Shown: positions 32,480 to 50,689, counted from the stretch's first letter. The stretch: DNA of 64,000 nt from Tamarix chinensis (GCA_030549775.1 CM060177.1:44604244-44668243); one strand, 5' to 3'. The notes: generated from the letters alone by a model not told the origin. Translations and numbers: made by a program.

Positions 32480-35076
32480 TTCGAATAATAGGTTAAAAAT
32501 TGAAATAAAATAAAATAAGCTTAATTAAATAGGAAAAAAGGGTTAAGAGGGTTTAGGGTTCAACCTTAGGCTAGTGGTGACAAGCGGCACCGGCGGTGAT
32601 GCACGATGGCGGCGGTAGTGGCTGAAAAAAGAGAAGAAAAGGGGAAGATTTAGATGCTGGGAAAAGTAAAAGTAGAATGGAGGTGGGAGTTGGGGTGTTT
32701 AAAGTTGCTTAGGTGGAGAGGAGCAGGATGGAGGTGGCAGCACAGCCAAAGGTGGCGGTGCACGGCGGCGGCGGTGGTGGCCGAATGGGGAAGAAGAAGA
32801 AAAAGAGAGGAGGAGAGAGAGGAAGAGGCAAAGGAGAGTTGGGGGAAATAGAGGAGGGTCTGTTGGTGGTTTTGAGAGGTGTAGGAGGCAGTGGTAGCTA
32901 CGGGATTGGTGGTTAAAGGTAGCGCGAAGGGCGGTAGAGGCAAAGAAGAGGTTGGTCGAGGAGGCTACTTCGCACAGTCGGGGTGGCTTGTGCATGGAGA
33001 ATCAAGGGATATGGGAGGCATAGTTAATTATAGTGTGGTGTAGGGAAGACTTAGGTAGGTAGAGAAGGCAACGAAGTTGGCCAACGGCGGTGGTAGAAGT
33101 GTCTAAAGTGGCGGCGGCAAAAAGGAATGATTTCCTGGGTTCAAAAAACAAAACTAGACTCCAGGGTTCATAAGGGTATTTATAGGATTAAGGAGGAGAT
33201 AAAGTTGAAGGAAATAAGGGAGGATAGGGCAGGGGGTGAGGGCACCGACCGGTAACGGTCGGCCGATGAAAATTCAAATGTGGCAGAGATAGTTGCACAG
33301 GAAGAGAGAGGAGAGTGTGCGTTAGAAAGAAGGGAGGTGGGTTGGGTTAAAAGGGCCAGCGAGTCAAGGGGAGAAGAGGGGAGAAGAAAAAATCGGTCAA
33401 TAGGGAGTAACCGGCGGCAAAATTGAGGGAGTTGGGGCGGCGGTGCAGGTCGACGTCGTCGGGGGAGGAGGAAGAAGAAAGAAGGATGAAAGGTGGGGGG
33501 TTAGACCGACAGTTCGAGGAAGAAAAGAAAGAAAAGAAAAGGAAGGTGGACTAGGCCAGTCAGCTCGGTGGGGGGAAGATTAAGTGAAACGCGGCGTTTA
33601 GGGGGGTGAAGGGAGGAGGAGAGGTGTTTCACTCCTAGGCCGCGCCAAAGGTAGAAAAGAAAGAAACGGGCCGCAGCAAAGGAAAGAAAAGGGATAGGGG
33701 TCTGGGCCATTGGGATGGCCCAAGTTGGGGGAAGGTAAGGAAGAAAAGAAAAGAAAAGAAAGAAAAAGAAAGGAAAAAGGAAGAAAGAAAAGGAAAAAAG
33801 AAAAAGGAAAAAAATAAAAATATGAGGGTTGGGTTAATTAAATTAATTAGGATATTTGGGATATTTAAAAATGATAATATTTAAATCCCTTTTTAGGCTA
33901 ATTTAGGATTTTTTAAAGGTTTTTCATAAATTCCATTTTCATTAACAAAACACCCAAATTTTCTATAACTAAATTATTTATAAAATTTCTATTAATTTGG
34001 AACTATTTTCTCCTTCTTATTTTAAATAAAATAATTTATTTGAATTAATTTCTAAAATAAAATCCTTAATTAGCCAAAATATCCAAAGTTCTCCTAATTA
34101 AAACACTTATTAATTTTTTCTTTATTTGCCCTAATTAAATCCCCCTTTTTTTAAATAAAAATAATTAATTGAATTAATTTTCCTCATAAAACCTTATTTA
34201 ACTATAATTCTTAAAATTAGAATTTTCGGAGCATTTCAAGGAGCATTTTGCCCTGTATGATTTCTAGTACACCGGTGATAATAGTAAGGGATCCTGAACT
34301 CAATAAAATCAATCATGGATGTGAATAAATTATGAAAATACTAATCATTTATAGTGGAACACCATATGAGTCGGGGCTAGACTCGTCCACCGACTAATAA
34401 TAGTGGCGAGGAGTGTTCTACCCTAGAAACCGATCCACTAGCAATAATAGTGGTCAGGAGCGTATTTCCCTATATGTATTTAGTCGAATGACTATAATAG
34501 TGGGGTTCCCGCACTCACATGGATATAAAATCTGAGAGATGACTGAATAATGATGGACTAATGGCTTAAGGCCCAAAAGTATTGATTATACATTATGACC
34601 TATTAATATTTGACAGACTTGTTAGGTATGTGAATGTTGTGTATGCATATCTCATTATTTATGTATATAGCTTTGTATCATGTGTTGCATTGTGGGCCTA
34701 CTTTTTAAGTGTGCTTTAAAGGATTACTCAGTACCATAGTACTAAAGGATTCCATTTGTGGACCCCTGTCTATTCAATGGATAGTGTCCCTTGCAGGTCT
34801 ATTTTCAGGTGTTATTCAAGTGGGCAACGGGAAGGAGCATAAGGAAATTATTCGGACTTTTAGGGTTTCATTCTTTCTCTTTTAACCCCTGATTTAAATG
34901 TAATATATATTCTTGTAACCACCATTGGTGGATTCTATTCCTATAAATGGTTTATTATGCTACTCTAATTTAATTATGGTTTGAGTTCTTGTAAATTGTA
35001 TTTTACACTTTTAGCCTTAGCACTTGGTATTGGAATGGTAGGAGTGAATCGGTCTGGTAATAAGTGTGGCGGTAAT

Positions 35077-35258
35077 ATCCCCAGAATTCACAATTTGATA
35101 TTTTGCTTATGCTATTTATTTTAATAAAACAAAATTTTTTAGTTGTCAATTTTTTTGCTGTTACAAGTTATCCCCAAAATTCACTGTTTGATATTTTACT
35201 TCCGCTATTTCTTTTAATAAAACAAAATTTTTCAGTAGTGAATTTTGGGGGTGTTACA
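35077..35258 (+). repeat. Tandem duplication of the 89 bp 3' terminus of LTR D
   Basis: 35077-35165 and 35170-35258 are two copies of the last 89 bases. Each runs from ATCCCCARAATTCAC through TTTTAATAAAACAAAATTTTT to the terminal GTTACA, with four bases between them. The first copy is more diverged (TTTTTTTGCTGTTACA against TTTTGGGGGTGTTACA). Confidence 0.8.
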
Positions 35259-35459
35259 CTTATTCACCAACGATATTCTAATTTTATCTATTTTTTTACA
35301 TAAAACACAACAATAAAAAGTCATAATAATAAATAAATAGTAATTAATAACATATTAGTGATCACATGCTTACATGAAATTAAATTTAATGCTTACCCAC
35401 AAGGTTAATGAGTTAGATTAAGTTTAGTGGTCAATGTACTATCTGACAAAAATCCAAAG

Positions 35460-36400
35460 TGATTCAATCTAGGATTAACTCGATCCGAACCCAACCCGAC
35501 TCGTTGAAACCTAAAAATACTAGATTCGTCAAGTTAACCAGAACCTAACCCGTCTAATTAACTTGAACAAGAAACCACCCCAATGCAAGCTTGCTTGGCC
35601 CAAACCCAACCCAATAGGGATGTAAATGAATCAGTTTTAGGGTGGGTGCCCCCATCCCCATACTTATACTCGTACCCAATAAGAAAATCCATATCCAAAT
35701 TCAATCATGTATCCTGAACAGTTATTCACTAACACATCCATATATGTATCCGTTAGATATCTATTACCCGACAGATAATTCTTTTACCCATTAACGGATA
35801 TTATCCAATAGATAAATCCATTACTTGATGGATACACACATTTAGAGTTAAGCCAAATGATAATTTTAATTTAAATTTATACTATATTTATTTTAAAATT
35901 AAGGGTAAAAGGTTAATTGTATATATGGTAAATGTGTACGAATATGGATATGGGTATGGGTACGGGTACTGATATAGATATCACATACCCATATCCATAC
36001 CCAAAAATGATGAGTATTTTTTCCATCCTTCATATCCATTTACCCATATCTATTTAAATAATCCGACATATAAAACCCATTTGGTTTCGGATAAAATCTA
36101 GCTCGTTTACACCCCTAGATCTAACTCAACCCAACCCAACAAGCTAATCTGAAATAAAATAACCCAACCTGACTTGAACTCGAACTATCTCAAACCAAAC
36201 CTAACTCGACTAAAACAATTAACCCGATATAATTCGAATCTACAACAACCTAAACCTGAACCCAAACTTGACTAGACCCGAAATAACATAAACCTAAAAT
36301 AACCCAACTAGGCCAACAACTGACCTGCAAAAACAATGACCCACTAATAACCCAACTTGAAATGACCTGACCTACTATAACCTAACTCACCCAACCCTAT
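35460..36400. repeat. Degenerate ACCCGA/AACCCAAC word repeat
   Basis: Imperfect reiterations of words such as AACCCGAC, CAACCCGACTCG and AACCTAAC fill 35460-35615 and 36117-36400. A terminal-inverted-repeat element (35616-36116) sits in the middle. No fixed period is evident and the origin is unknown. Confidence 0.55.
35616..36116. mobile_element. Small non-autonomous TIR element (~500 bp)
   Basis: The left end AGGGATGTAAATGA and the right end (reverse complement AGGGGTGTAAACGA) match at 12 of 14 positions. The inside is rich in TATCCATACCCATATCC-like words, with GGGTATGGGTACGGGTACT near 35965, and has no ORF. The terminal sequence resembles hAT-like non-autonomous plant elements. I found no convincing 8 bp target duplication, so the superfamily stays open. 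Confidence 0.5.
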
Positions 36401-36429
36401 TACCACTGATAAATACACTCATAAAACCT

Positions 36430-37300
36430 TTTACCATGGATAGTGTGCATAGGATCATTCCCAATTTCCTCATCCTCTTGATGTGGTCAACCTTTATAAA
36501 TATGGGGTATTCCTTCTTATTCACATTCATTCACAACATCTAATATCATTCTCTTAGTGCTCCCATCTCTCTTAGTCTCCTTAATTTATGTCCCTTGATC
36601 AGGAATTATTTAATATCAATAGACGTTGTTTGTGGGAAGCCTTACGAAAGACCATGTCCTATATCCCATGAACACCTCGGCCCACTCCTTGAGCCAGATT
36701 TCCCATCAATCATAACTAGGTGGTCCCTATCACACCTCATCACCCATAAACCATTGGGTTGGTTGGACCACCTTAATGCATCATCCATAGCTTATTGAGT
36801 GGGTCATAACCATCTTGTTGCATCATAGGACTCATAACAATCTCTTAGGAACAAACACAAAAATCGTGTTGTCCCTACCATACTTTGTCATGTCAATCAC
36901 AACTACCTTACTCTATAGGATCTGTTAGACCACTCTGCTATCTTAGATTCACTCTATGTTAGGGTTTTCCTCAACAAGGGAGACAAAAAAATCTATTGGC
37001 CAAGAGGAAAACAACAAATGTCATCGACCATGGCCTTGAACAACAAAAGGCCATTAACTAGGGAAGACAATAAGAAGCCATCGGTTAGGACCAGATAACC
37101 AAGGTTGGATGCCAAGAGTGCAAGGAAATGACATAAACCAAAGGGTGTGAACTAGGGGCCACTGGCTAGAGGAGAGAGCTAGGGGTGTTGGTTAATAGTG
37201 TTAAAGAGGGGTGAATGTCATGAACTTCAAACAAGGACAACAAGCTAAGGGCATGTTTATCGGTCAGAGAAGGACAATGGGCCAAGACCAACTGATGGAA
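36430..37300 (+). mobile_element. Remnant of a gypsy Tat-like element: LTR end, primer site, decayed interior
   Basis: A TATA-like TTTATAAATATGG near 36494 is followed by an LTR-like leader. Then AGACGTTGTTTGTGGGAAGC (36621-36640) resembles the GGCGCCGTCTGTGGGAA sequence that follows the LTR in Tat-type gypsy elements. The following 600 bases have no intact reading frame (the ORF at 36595-36798 is not recognisable). Assignment rests on the primer-site resemblance only. Confidence 0.4.
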
Positions 37301-37301
37301 T

Positions 37302-37700
37302 TAGTTGACTTGAAAGTATTTCTATCCATTACTGAAGAAGAAGATGTGAGAAAAATGAGATGTTAATGAGTGGTTAGAAAATTCCTTAATACAAGGGATT
37401 TGGTACTCATTAGCATGAGTGTCTATAAGTTAGTAGAGGTCAACTTATAGAATCAAATGTTAAGTTGTAACTTGTATGTTTCCTTAACTATGATTTATTA
37501 TAGATAGAAATATGTATAAGTAACACAACAAATGATAATTGAGTATTCAGGATAATGATGAAGGAAGGTATAAAAGACCATCTCCCAACCCTTTGTAATG
37601 TATGCATAAGACTATTTATTGTCTCCCATTATTCATAATCAATAAAAGTATCATATTCTTCATCAAACACATATAGTCATTCCTTGTGCTTTCAATTTAC
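37302..37700 (+). mobile_element. Possible LTR of another retroelement
   Basis: The segment starts TGATGGAATTAGTTGACTTG, carries a clear TATA box (GGTATAAAAGACC, 37569) and a polyadenylation signal (CAATAAAAGTATC, 37640), and ends in a T-rich stretch. That is the layout of a short LTR. No partner, primer site or target duplication was found. Confidence 0.4.
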
Positions 37701-38073
37701 TCTTAATTTTTTTTTGTAGTTGGTTAAGGGGATTACCATCTACCTATGCGATGAGGGGAATTTTATTTTATCTTTCCAACACTCCATTAGGCCTCAACAT
37801 GCGATAAAAAAATATTATATCATTTACTCTCAAAAGAAATAGAAGGGTATTCCTCATTACCCAATTGACTTATACCTCCCTCTAATAATTGACAACTACA
37901 ACATTATTAACCAACTCCATAGATGTATTATTTTGATACAAAGTCTTCAAGCTTCTTAATTAACTTTGATGGAAGCTCTCATCGGGTATATCCCTATCTA
38001 AATCCAAATCTTTGTTTAGAACCAAGCCTCAATGTTCCATCTTCAACCTATTCAATGATTCTTGTATCATAAA
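37701..38073. other. Unassigned stretch
   Basis: I recognise no gene or repeat here. It ends in ATAAA, the left target-site copy of solo LTR F. Confidence 0.4.
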
Positions 38074-41000
38074 TGTAATACCCCATCCTAAAATCCTTCA
38101 CATTATTTTTAAAACTATATCGATATAAAATAAATGAGTTTTGATTTTGGAAAGGGCTTGAAATTTTATTAAACCTGTGAATTTTAGGCGCCGATTGACT
38201 AGTTACCCTAATATATTGATTGGTGCGCTCATGAACGAAAAATTTTATTTTCCAATAAACTAGTCGACTCGTTTGCCTAAACCATTGACTAGTTCTCCTG
38301 TGATTTCATATCCTTTTTTTATTTTAGTTCAAATATTTTTTCAATCTTTATGAAAACTTATAATTAGTATCTATTTGTTCAAATTATTTAAGTTACTCTA
38401 TGATTTTATTTAGCTAAAAATTCTCCAAAAAACACTTTTTAAGGCATATCTCACTTTTCTCTCTATTCTAGCATCCACGGTTGTGTATTTGACTTTCTAC
38501 ACCTCTTCCTTGAATTAACAACCGACAACCATAAGTCTCCCTAATCACACTACACCTCGCTTACCTCAACATGCACTACCCTTACACCTTGTTTTTCTAA
38601 ACTCAACCTAAGTGAGAATTCTATTTCTCCCATTTATATATGTCGACCATGCTCTCCTATATACTCCATTTCTAATTTAACTTACTCCCTATCATTTTCC
38701 AAGTGTCGGGCATTCTCCACCTTTCCCGCCTTTTCTTCTCTAATAAGAAAATAGAAGCTTGCCTCTTGTTCCTTTTATTTTGGTCAAATTACTGTCCCTT
38801 CTTTCTTCGCCTAATTTTATCTTTAAATATCCCTTATTTATTTTAAGTAAGGAAAGATTAAGGTTTTGAGAAAGGCTAAAGGTCTTAACTTCATTTCCTT
38901 TGGAATTCTATTTTGGAGAAAAGGTTGGGGTATAGAATTTTTCTTCTTCTAATTTATTTTTATTAATTTTTAAAAAGGAGAGTTTTAATCATTTTGATTA
39001 TTAATTCTCTTAATAATCAAGGCCTTGGTAGATAAATATCAAGTTAGAAGTATTTTGTGCTAGAAGAATTGTTTGGAGGTAAAGCTTTCTTATATTTAAT
39101 ATGAATAAGACATTTTATTGTTTATTGTGGTTCCATGTTCTTAGTGTTGTGTTGAGCATATGTTAATTATATTCTTGTATTTGATCATGTGGTAATGTTT
39201 TCTTCTTTGAGGTTTTAAGCATGTTTCAAGTTCCATGTTATTATGCATGGTTTTGACATTTTGAGCATGATTTTATTAAGTGCCAATATTACCATGTACC
39301 CATGTAATTCTATGTATGCATCATGGATTTTTATGTATATTATAACATAAAAGCATGTTAGGATTAATATAGTAAAGTTTGGTACAATTTTGATATCAGT
39401 ATTTTATTACCATGTGCCCATATGATTCTATTTACGCATCATCACAGGTTTGGGTGTTATTTTTTCCAGACTAGTTGGTCTGTTTGATGGATCGATCGAC
39501 TAGCTGTGTGAAAAGTCAACCAGTTTGGGATTTTTCATCGATTGGTTATGATATAAGTCAATTAATTCAATGAACCAGTTGGTTGGTTCCTATGAGTTGT
39601 CAATCGGTTTGCCAAACCCATCGACTGGTTTCCTGGTGGCTAGAAAGGTATAGTCTCTGGTTAATCCCATTAACTAGTTTAGTTAAACCCATCAACTAGT
39701 TTTCTATGAACATTTAATTGGTAGGACCAACTAGTTGACTAGTTCACTAATTTTATTTTATTTTTTTAGGTCTGGTATGGCCAGAACCGATTAGTCTTAT
39801 GGAGCAATTAGTTGGTCCGCCTATATTTTTGACATGTTTGCTTTTCAATTATTATTCTTTCATTTAGCCTTATATATTAATGTTTACACATAATTATAAT
39901 ATTTTATTCATGATTCCGACCATGTTTAACCTAAATTTAATATGGATCAAAATGATGATATTTTGGGCCTCAAGTAGTTAAGGTTGGTGTCATTTCAAAA
40001 CATTCAATTGGTGGCTCTTATACCTTGTTATGTGTTTGGTGTTATCACTTGAAAAAAACCTAATTGGCTATTAATGGAACTAATTTGTAATTTTTGATAT
40101 CACCTAGTGATTAATAATTAATGGATTAAGATTTTGTTTGATCCTTTTTCTCTGACTCTCGGATAGCTAGTTAAGAATTAGTGGGTGGGTCACCTTATGA
40201 TGTATATTGTGGTAGGATGGCACTGCATCGGTATCCAGTGTGGGTGGGTGATGTATCCTAGTATAAGCCCCCTAGTACTTTGTATTATCCATTATTTAAA
40301 TGGGTGTGGTATACAAACTTTTTAGCCCTTGTGGGGAAGACATTCAAGGTATGATGGGTGAGGTATCCCAGTACCAGCCTCATTGATGTACTCTAACCAC
40401 GTGTGATGGGTGTGGTATCCCAATCTATGTTAACCCTCGTGGAATATGCACTCGATGTGTGGTGGGTGTAGTATCCCCAAAGAAAATCCCCTTTATTGTA
40501 TCCTAACCCCATGTGGTGGGTGTGGTATCCCATTATGTGTGTATGTTGCTATGACTTTTATTCATGGTAGAGAACTGTGTGTGACTGAATAAATTATCTT
40601 AATAACTACAAAGTATGTGATTCTAATGCAAGACTTGTATTACTATTCTTCCATGATTTCCATGTGAGCATGCCTTCTTATATTTCTATCATAAGCTTGA
40701 GTGATTTTTTATATTAGTATGCTTTTCACCATGTTATATATGACCTCAACATGCAACATGAGCCCTTACCATATTCTAGGTACTTTGTTTTACCAGTACT
40801 TTAATTTATGTGGTCACTATGATGATCAAACTTCTAGTCTGGTAAGTAGAGGATGATTTATAGGGTTATGATTCTCAACTATAGTATGCTCAGAATGACA
40901 TCATGGACTAATAACTTACCATTACTTGGGGTTCGAGAGTTAAATTCCTATTTAGTTAAGATTTAGGCTAACTGGTTAGATGTATTTTTGCCCACTACAT

Positions 41001-41307
41001 TAGGATGATGTTGGTTCTTTTCAGCTATTTAAACTATTGGCTTTGATCCCTATTCTCAAATTTTGTAAACACTCTCTTGTATCTATAGTACTATTCTCAT
41101 CATTGTTATTAGTAGCATTGTTGTATTATTTGTAGAAAATGTATATTTTTTTGTTTTCCATTTTGCCTTACATCAGGCATGGATTATATGATGATCACAC
41201 ATTTATCATAGTTATACGGCGGTAACATTCCCTGGTTTTTCTTTTAAAAATACTTTTGCATTGTCTTGGAAATGATCTTTTTTTGTTCAAAATTTAGGGA
41301 TGTTACA
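38074..41307 (+). mobile_element. Long solo LTR F (3234 bp), diverged member of the family
   Basis: F starts TGTAATACCCCATCCTAAAA and ends AATTTAGGGATGTTACA. It is flanked by ATAAA (38069-38073) and GTAAA (41308-41312), a target duplication with one transition. Its layout parallels A and B: AT-rich head, pyrimidine-rich block (38450-38830), a minisatellite (40190-40540) and a 3' block with CGGCGGTAACATTCCCTGG (41217), like GGCGGTAATRYCCC in B and D. It carries clusters of the GACTAGTT/AACCAGTC motif (38190-38300, 39470-39830). No protein domains are present. Confidence 0.72.
40190..40540. repeat. GGTGGGTGTGGTATCCC minisatellite in solo LTR F
   Basis: Six or so imperfect units of about 60-80 bp each contain GGGTGTGGTATCCC followed by a CCTCATTGTACTCTAACCC-like part. 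Confidence 0.75.
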
Positions 41308-42234
41308 GTAAATGTGCGGCCACCTTAGATATGAGTAGTTTGAGTTTTATTGCGGTAGCATTTCTTGGTCAGATGTCACCACTATTAATGGTGACTTTGA
41401 GATCCACAATAGTTGTGGCAGTTGTTTTTGGCTCTTATGATCAATCTTCAAACTTTATGTCCATCTCAATTAACCCATTCTAGATGTTATACTCTTCTAT
41501 CAATGATGGATTTTTCTAGAATATGGAATTATCCAGTCACAGATAAAGAGACAGAAAGTGAGGAGAAAAGTTAGAAGCCTATAGAGTAATTGAGATTACT
41601 ATGTAGGATCTCAAAATCCTGACCAATTTTTACATTCTAGCTCTGATTCCTTATCTTCTTGGATTCTGGTTAACTCACTCCAAGTAACAAGTCAGTATTG
41701 TATCTATTAATTGCTAGTGTGGTGCCCCTCTCACTTAGGTTTTAGTCTTTTTTACCGACACACAATGAACACTAGCAATACCTCATAATTACTAGTGGGT
41801 TGTCTCCTCTCACCTTAGTGTTAGTCTTTTTAGTTAAGGTACTCCGAAAACTAGGTATTATGCCTCTTGACTGCTATTGAGTCGTTCCTTTATACATGGG
41901 TGTTGGACTCAGTATAGGTAATTAGGTAGAATGATTTAGATCCTAGATCAAGTTGTTGCACTTCAACCAACCTCTTGAAATTTGACATCATCATCCTGCA
42001 TTTTGGCTAATGCACTAAAAGTACAAGTCAAAGTGGGATACATGATCATTGATCAGAATTTACCTCTACTTGAGAAAATATTATTTCATCAACATAACTT
42101 TTCTTGTTGGAATTATATCTCATGCACTTCAAGCACATTCATTCAAAATTCAGGAGATGATAAGTATATTAATCGTTGATCAAATTGCAACAATGCATCC
42201 ATTCTCTTAGTGTCAACCTCAGCCTTGAGCTATT
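41308..42234. other. Unassigned repetitive stretch
   Basis: Phrases such as CTTAGTGTTAGTCTTTTTA recur (41740, 41815), and 42190-42230 resembles 47897-47930 and 48090-48120. It looks like the older repeat sequence into which F and B inserted. No gene is seen; the ORF at 41982-42179 is not recognisable. Confidence 0.4.
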
Positions 42235-47894
<5,660 letters not shown>

Positions 47895-48908
47895 CCATCC
47901 CTCAGCGTCAGCCTCAAGTTACTTATCTATTCTTTTCTTGGTCCATCAATGTTTTCCTGGTTTCCTCCCAATAACCTTGTGTGTCAGCACTTAGATTTAG
48001 GACCTCAAAGTTACCTTGACTAACTAATGCTAATGGTGCTTAGGTTTCACTTCTTGTTTGACATCCTGAGTCCCCACCTCGCCTTAGCATTCGCCTTGGC
48101 CTTGAGATATTCATCGGCATTTGATCGACCTTAGTAATTAGCTTCTATTCTTTATTTGACATCTTGCGTCTACTCTATTAGTGCCTCATACAAGCATTAC
48201 TTGGTGTCCCTACCACAGAATTTTATGCTATCCACCAAACACTACAGTATTCCATTCCTTCAATCTTAATTTTTTAAATAAGATAAGTTTTCTTACAATC
48301 AATTATACTTTTAGTTGCTGAATTCACTATTATTTGGATTTATTCCATTTTCTAATGTGTAATCTAATGGTTTATTATAATGAGTTTACGAGGATCTTAA
48401 AGTGTAAAATTTTCGTAGAATTTACTATGGATTGTGGTGTGGTTACAATAATGGATCACTATTTTCTTAAAATAATTCCCTTTATTTAGTCCTTATCCGG
48501 TTTGTTATTTAGTTTTGAATTATTCTTTTGATGTTGAAATTAAGCTTATTGTTCTTAAATGGATGTGCATTGTGCTTGCTATAATTCCCCTCCCCTATAA
48601 GTGTTATACTTCTATAATAATAATGATGTAATAATCCACTTTATTATGTTGGCTTCAATCTATAACTCATTAGTGTTGGCATAAAAGTAACCTTGTTACT
48701 CTTGGTTCTCACTCCCCCAAGCTACCTATTCTACTTAATCAAACGACTACTACACTCATTCCTTTGCTTGGAAAATAATCCAACTTTCATGCCATTAATG
48801 CGAGCATGTTTTTCACTTTTTAGTTTGTAATATAAATTTTGTATTGAATTTTTTTACTTCGGATGGCTTGAGAGCTATTCATCACAGACTGCTATTTTTT
48901 TCTATTTT
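47895..48908. other. Unassigned stretch
   Basis: The left part (47897-48180) repeats phrases seen at 42190-42230, such as GTCAGCCTCAAG and CCTTGGCCTTGAG. The rest is AT-rich. No gene is recognised. Confidence 0.4.
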
Positions 48909-49377
48909 TGTTCGGAAGGTTCTAGAATATCCTAGAGTTGTGTAAACTCTAGTAGAATTGTGTGGATAATACTGTGTTATTCTAGATACACTCTAGATAA
49001 TGTAAGAACTCTCTAGATCTCTCAACTATAGAATTGTATAGGAAAGTCTAACAAGGAAGTCTTTAGAATTCTCACGTAAATGTTGAAGATTGTAGAAGAT
49101 ATAGAACCTTCCACCATAGGGAAGTGGGGATAGAGGAGGAACCCCATTTTATCCCATAATCTAATCCTTGTAAGCTCTCTTTACTCACTCATCAATAAAA
49201 TAAAATAAAAATTATCTTCATACAGACAAACACTCTCACTTTCTCTAAGTTTTCTAAGTTTTACAAGTGTTGGTGTTCTTAATCATCTTTAAAGGCTTAG
49301 TTATAGTCTTAGTGTAGGGAAAGCTGAATTAGTGAGCACTAAAGCAGTTGTGCTTCTAAGTACCACCCTATGACACA
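48909..49377 (+). mobile_element. 5' LTR of gypsy element G1
   Basis: The right edge is fixed by the primer site directly after ACACA at 49377. The left edge, at TGTTCGGAAGGTTCTAGAAT (48909), is a guess from the TG start. The part 49160-49260 has CAATAAAATAAAATAAAAA and a pyrimidine-rich leader, as in LTR R-U5 regions. No 3' LTR was found. Confidence 0.55.
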
Positions 49378-49390
49378 TGGTATCATAGTG
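49378..49390 (+). promoter_or_regulatory. Primer-binding site of G1
   Basis: TGGTATCATAGTG follows the LTR immediately and resembles TGGTATCAGAGC, the site complementary to initiator tRNA-Met. The gag ORF begins about 40 bases later at 49430. Confidence 0.65.
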
Positions 49391-49429
49391 TAGGTTAAGG
49401 GAAAGCTTTGGTTTGAAGGGATTGTAGCC

Positions 49430-50680
49430 ATGGCAAATGAGGAGTTGGCAAAGAACATAAATGAGCTGATTGTATTTATGGAGACCCGTAATAGAGAACG
49501 TGATAAGAAGAATAAGGATTTTGCCATGGATAAGTTGGTGTCCAAGGATCTACTATCTTCACTTGAGAAAGGGTTACTCAAGTGGAGAGGAGGATGGATA
49601 AGTATGTGGGGAGACTCAAAATGTGGATGAATATCTTAGTGAGGATATTTATAGGTAATTCCTAGTGGCATCAACCATTTGTTAGAAGAATTCTATATGG
49701 ATATGAATATCCTAAGGGAGAAGTTTGGCACCCTTAGGGTAGAGCATATTGTGTTGATATGGGATATCAACCAAGGAATTCATATTAGGAATGTTACAAG
49801 ATCAAGCATTCCAGCCACCTAAGTATGGAGGTAAGTACAATGTTAATGAGCTTGATAATATTATTTGGATGGTAAAATGATACATGTGTTGTGTAGATAT
49901 AGATGACGATGCCGACAAGATTAGTGTTGCAACGCTGGGTCTTGATCTTGATGTTATGCTATGGTGGAGACATTGTAGCAATGAAATAGAAATAGGTTTG
50001 GTGGATATCAATACACGGGAGGACTTTAAGAAACATCTTAAGGCGCATTTCTACCTCATGAATATGGAGGAGGCCGTGGTTAAGAAGTTAAGGAGTTTAA
50101 AGAATACTGGCACTATCAAGGACTATTTCAAAGAGTATACCACTTTGATGCTTGAGATAATGAATATGTAAGAGAAGATTTTTCTCCTCTACTTCATGGA
50201 TGGGTTGAAAACATGAGAAGAGTAAGAGTTGACGTGTCATAATGTCCAATACCTTGATTCGGCTATAAGGGAGGTGGAATCCCCCATTGAATTCCATAAG
50301 GAAAAAAGGGCAAGCCAAATAAGGGTGTCTAGTACAAAGGTAGGGGAGATAAATCCTACAAGGAAGGAGACCCACCTTAGTAGAAAGAAAATTATGAAGG
50401 GGGAGAACATGTCCTACTAGTGTCCCAAGAGGAAATTGTTGAATGCCCTTATTAGTTCCCATAATGAATAAGGGACATCCAGCAATAAGGAGTGGCAGAT
50501 GGTTGTGATGAAATTTCTAAGCTCAATCAAGGCCAAGGTGAAGGAAGAGCCCTAGAGGATGTCTAAGGATAACAAAATGCCAAAGGTGGAGCTTAAGGCA
50601 TCCAAGGACTTGATTTATGTCAAAGCCATGGTGAATGGTAAAGACATGAAACCATTAAAATTTTAATTATTTAAGGGCAT
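49430..50680 (+). pseudogene. Gypsy gag remnant with start of protease (G1)
   Basis: The ATG at 49430 opens MANEELAKNINELIVFMETR, then the frame shifts. From about 49800 another frame reads FQPPKYGGKYNVNELDNIIW, LDVMLWWRH, REDFKKHLKAHFYLMNMEE, KLRSLKNTGTIKDYFKEYT and LLYFMDGLKT. These are the order and motifs of the Retrotrans_gag domain of plant gypsy elements (WWR and FxxxFY signatures). In-frame stops occur after IMNM and GLKT. Near 50600 KDLIYVKAMVNGKDMK resembles the start of the retroviral-type protease, but the catalytic DTGA is missing. The copy is dead. Confidence 0.75.
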
Positions 50681-50689
50681 CAAGGGACT

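Larger units (their letters stand above)
28765..34238 (-). mobile_element. Long solo LTR C (5474 bp) inserted in D, AGGAG target duplication
   Basis: The boundaries are exact: AGGAG (28760-28764), then TGTAACACCCCAAAATTC, and at the far end GGAGCATTTCA followed by AGGAG (34239-34243). In sense orientation (minus strand) it starts TGAAATGCTCC and ends TTTTGGGGTGTTACA. Read in that direction it holds an AT-rich head (34238-33830), a pyrimidine-rich block (33830-32580), an ATT-triplet-rich block (32500-31420), minisatellites (30930-30260), the hairpin motif array (29850-29500) and the 3' block. It is colinear with B. No retrotransposon domains are present, so it is a solo LTR or an LTR-only derivative. 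It entered D, which is therefore older. Confidence 0.88.
26380..35258 (+). mobile_element. Long solo LTR D, 5'-truncated, split by element C
   Basis: D is made of 26380-28764 and 34239-35258, separated by the inverted insertion C. Its left part matches A from A's middle onwards: the block GGTATTGGTTTTGCTAATCA (26550) against 7790, then the minisatellite. Its right part carries the hairpin motif array and ends GAATTTTGGGGGTGTTACA at 35258. The head and pyrimidine block are missing, and the left edge is uncertain by a few hundred bases. No coding domains occur; ORFs such as 26950-27288 are minisatellite translations with a 9-10 residue period. Confidence 0.7.

Noticed and set aside
36595..36798. 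67-codon ORF after the Tat-like primer site as gag
   Set aside because: It has no gag motif, and the position alone is not enough.
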